From: an uncultured Rickettsiales bacterium
GTDB taxonomy: Bacteria; Pseudomonadota; Alphaproteobacteria; Rickettsiales; Deianiraeaceae
Assembly: GCA_946544555.1 (NCBI GenBank)
Contig: CAMNMI010000043.1
Span: 1-7,346, forward strand
Length of the DNA stretch: 7,346 bases
Direction of reading: 5' to 3'
Of the stretch, positions 5,798 through 7,346 are shown piece by piece. Positions within the stretch are counted from its first letter, which is position 1, and the number at the start of each line of letters is the position of its first letter. Made by a program: the position numbers and the translations under genes. The notes under the pieces are model-generated. The model was not told where the DNA came from. It saw only the letters and a list, made by a program, of their open reading frames with translations, and made no database searches.

Positions 5798-6178
5798 TCA
5801 CCAATCCACCTGATACGCATTATCAATATAAACAAAATTTTTTGAGGTCGTAAAATAAATGAATGCATCATACCTCACGAAATAGTCACAGAACTCCTCA
5901 TGCTCGGCAATGAACTCTTGCGAGGCCTCCGCAACGCGCCGCCACTGGCTCGGTTGAATGACATTGGAGTAGTCATAGCACTCTTTCCGCCGTTTGACTT
6001 CCACAAAAATGACTGTCTTGGTGGCCGCATCCTCAAAAATCAGGTCAATTTCTGCCGTGGCCGTGCGATAGCGCTGTTTTAGTAGCTTGCAGCCAATTTT
6101 TTGCAGATGTTCTATCGCCAGTTGCTCGCCAAACAGGCCGCTCCTATACCGCTCGTTATTGCGCAAATTCTCACTCAT
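5798..6178 (-). CDS. yraN: YraN / UPF0102 family endonuclease-like protein
   Basis: 126 aa, the usual size of this small family, which has a restriction-endonuclease-like (Holliday-junction resolvase-type) fold. The exact cellular role is not established. Conserved motifs are visible in order: GLFGEQLAIEHLQKIG (14-29, Glu18), then RYRTATAEIDLI (36-47, Glu43 and Asp45; most members have GEID where this has AEID), then VIFVEVKRR (56-64, Glu60 and Lys62), matching the PD-(D/E)xK-type active site, and a C-terminal YVRYDAF-like strand near 100. I start it at ATG 6178; the TTG immediately upstream at 6181 is also in frame. A very strong AAGGAGGTG lies 9 nt (from GGAGG) before the ATG. The gene overlaps the end of the mutase gene by 8 bp, so the two are translationally coupled. 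Its stop is 2 nt from the GC-rich palindrome. Confidence 0.93.
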   Translation of the reverse strand: MSENLRNNERYRSGLFGEQLAIEHLQKIGCKLLKQRYRTATAEIDLIFEDAATKTVIFVEVKRRKECYDYSNVIQPSQWRRVAEASQEFIAEHEEFCDYFVRYDAFIYFTTSKNFVYIDNAYQVDW

Positions 6179-7346
6179 CAAAGCTCACCTCCTTCGCGTA
6201 TCCGCCCATTTTTACGTATTCCAAGAACTCTTTTTTCACGCTTTCCAAGCCAGCCGCCGTATCACTTTCGCACCTGCCTGTCAAAACTGCGCTTGTATTG
6301 CTTGCGCGCAACATCCACCAGCCGCTGTTTGTGTCAATCCTTATTCCATCAATGTCAATGAAATCGCGGCCATCATGTCTCAAAATTGCCGAAATTCTGT
6401 CAATAATTGCAAACTTGTCGTCCTCATCAATAGGTAATTTCAGGTCGTGTGTTGCAAAAACTTGCGGAATTTTCTTCACCAAATCTGAAATTTTCTGACC
6501 TTTTGAGGATATTTCTGCCAAGATTGCAATCATTTTGAGCCCTGCAACAATGCCGTCATCAACTCCGCCAAGGTTGTCTGCAAAGAAGATGTGCCCTGAT
6601 GTCTCGCCACCTAAAATAGCGCCAACCTCATCCATTTTTGCGCGTATGTAAGTGTTGCCAATTTTTGTCATTATTGCCTCTCCGCCAGCCGCACGGATGC
6701 CGTCATATAGCACCTTGCTTGCCTTGACTTCGCCAACTATTTTAGCACCCGGCCTTGACTTTAAAACCTCCTTTGCAAAGAGCAGTAAAATCTCGTCACC
6801 GTAGAGTAAGCGGCCTGTCTCGTCAATGATGCCAACTCTGTCGCCATCACCATCAAATCCAATGCCAAGATCAAATCCTTCCTCCACTACTATTTTAGCC
6901 AGCGCATTCATGTTTTTTTGCACGGTTGGGTCTGGATGGTGGTTTGGAAAATTGCCGTCAATCTCTGAAAATAGGACTTTTGTATCCATGCCAAACCGCT
7001 CCGTAAGCATCTTGGCAAGCTTCTCCACAACCCGCCCAGTAGCACCATTTCCACAATCAAAACAAACTCTTATTTTTCTGTCCGCATTGAACGTGAAATT
7101 CTCCATCAAATGCCGTAAATATGCCTCTTCAATGTCGGCCGTTTCAACTTTGCCTTTGTTGTTCGCAACTGCGCAGTCATCCGCAATGCGCTGCAATTCT
7201 TGGATTTTCTCATCAAAAAACGGAGCATTTTTGTAGTCAAACTTGAACCCGTTATACTCCTTCGGATTATGCGAGGCCGTAATCGCACAACATGCCAGCG
7301 CATTGAAATGATATGCTCCAAAATTCACCATTGGCGAGGAGACAAG
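6171..7346 (-). CDS. Phosphomannomutase / phosphoglucomutase (5' end outside window)
   Basis: Alpha-D-phosphohexomutase that interconverts mannose-6-P/mannose-1-P and glucose-6-P/glucose-1-P through a phosphoserine, feeding nucleotide sugars for envelope polysaccharides. The window encodes 391 residues and the frame continues past the right edge. An ATG at 7331 is internal, since the preceding codons (LVSSP) match the conserved segment before the active site. Counting from the edge, the phosphoserine loop TASHNP holds Ser25, the metal loop is DGDGDR (165-170), the sugar-binding loop is GGETSGH (246-252) and the phosphate-binding loop RASNTS is at 347-352. Compared with Pseudomonas AlgC (463 aa, Ser108), about 80 residues are missing upstream. 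GNTYIR (230-235) replaces the more usual GHSxIK, and Ala353 replaces the Pro normally after SNT-x. The GEMSGH/GETSGH loop points to PMM/PGM rather than GlmM. It is the first gene of a pair with yraN. Confidence 0.93.
   Translation of the reverse strand, partial: LVSSPMVNFGAYHFNALACCAITASHNPKEYNGFKFDYKNAPFFDEKIQELQRIADDCAVANNKGKVETADIEEAYLRHLMENFTFNADRKIRVCFDCGNGATGRVVEKLAKMLTERFGMDTKVLFSEIDGNFPNHHPDPTVQKNMNALAKIVVEEGFDLGIGFDGDGDRVGIIDETGRLLYGDEILLLFAKEVLKSRPGAKIVGEVKASKVLYDGIRAAGGEAIMTKIGNTYIRAKMDEVGAILGGETSGHIFFADNLGGVDDGIVAGLKMIAILAEISSKGQKISDLVKKIPQVFATHDLKLPIDEDDKFAIIDRISAILRHDGRDFIDIDGIRIDTNSGWWMLRASNTSAVLTGRCESDTAAGLESVKKEFLEYVKMGGYAKEVSFDE
6188..6196 (-). promoter_or_regulatory. Strong ribosome binding site of yraN
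   Basis: On the minus strand AAGGAGGTG, a full match to the anti-Shine-Dalgarno of 16S rRNA, is centred here inside the last codons of the mutase gene. From GGAGG there are 6 nt to the TTG at 6181 and 9 nt to the ATG at 6178. Both starts are therefore possible, with the ATG preferred. It is the clearest Shine-Dalgarno in the window and shows that this organism uses the canonical signal. Confidence 0.75.

Noticed and set aside
5620..5853. Plus-strand open frame of 77 codons through the GC-rich palindrome
   Set aside because: It overlaps the ends of two better-supported genes in other frames and has no ribosome binding site; kept only as a remark on the palindrome.
6826..7236. Plus-strand open frame of 136 codons
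   Set aside because: Fully antisense to the mutase gene, whose motifs are unambiguous; Ser/Pro-rich composition typical of a shadow frame.
7329..7331. ATG as the true start of the mutase
   Set aside because: It lies only about 19 residues before the catalytic serine, whereas the family has roughly 100, and the frame continues upstream with conserved-looking residues.

Overview
The window looks like chromosomal sequence from an alphaproteobacterium of moderate to low GC (about 40% by eye). The best taxonomic evidence is the GyrA C-terminal domain. It has an extra segment of about 60 residues before the last part of the beta-pinwheel, followed by a SAYEYR-x-TGRGG-type stretch, as I recall from alphaproteobacterial gyrases. 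I cannot name a genus. Nearly all of the content is housekeeping: I see no insertion sequence, phage gene, CRISPR array, tRNA or rRNA.

Layout from left to right. Positions 1-265 lie downstream of glmU. They are AT-rich and hold at most a weakly supported partial frame on the minus strand that runs off the left edge, plus a small inverted repeat. Positions 266-5069 are a compact minus-strand cluster transcribed in the order gyrA (DNA gyrase subunit A), a small exported DUF2066-like protein, then glmU (the bifunctional enzyme making UDP-GlcNAc). The gaps are 17 and 2 nt, so this is very probably one operon. Positions 5070-5177 are a divergent control region. A perfect-consensus sigma70-type promoter (TTGACA, 16 bp, TGaTATAAT) fires rightwards and is interleaved with a good leftward gyrA promoter. 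Positions 5178-5699 (plus strand) encode an unrecognised 173-residue membrane-anchored protein with a very acidic cluster and a basic C-terminal half. Its predicted leader is only about 5-7 nt. Positions 5700-5797 separate two convergent genes and carry an 80-bp imperfect palindrome of about 70% GC, REP-like in appearance. Positions 5798-7346 (minus strand) hold a phosphomannomutase/phosphoglucomutase gene, cut by the right edge, followed by an overlapping yraN (UPF0102 nuclease-like) gene.

Functionally, two genes supply envelope sugar precursors (glmU for UDP-GlcNAc; the mutase for mannose-1-P/glucose-1-P), and gyrA controls DNA supercoiling. The two small envelope proteins are uncharacterised. 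The least ordinary parts are the interleaved divergent promoters, the nearly leaderless unknown membrane protein they drive, the GC-rich palindrome, and the choice between two gyrA start codons. I found no clear new multi-gene system.
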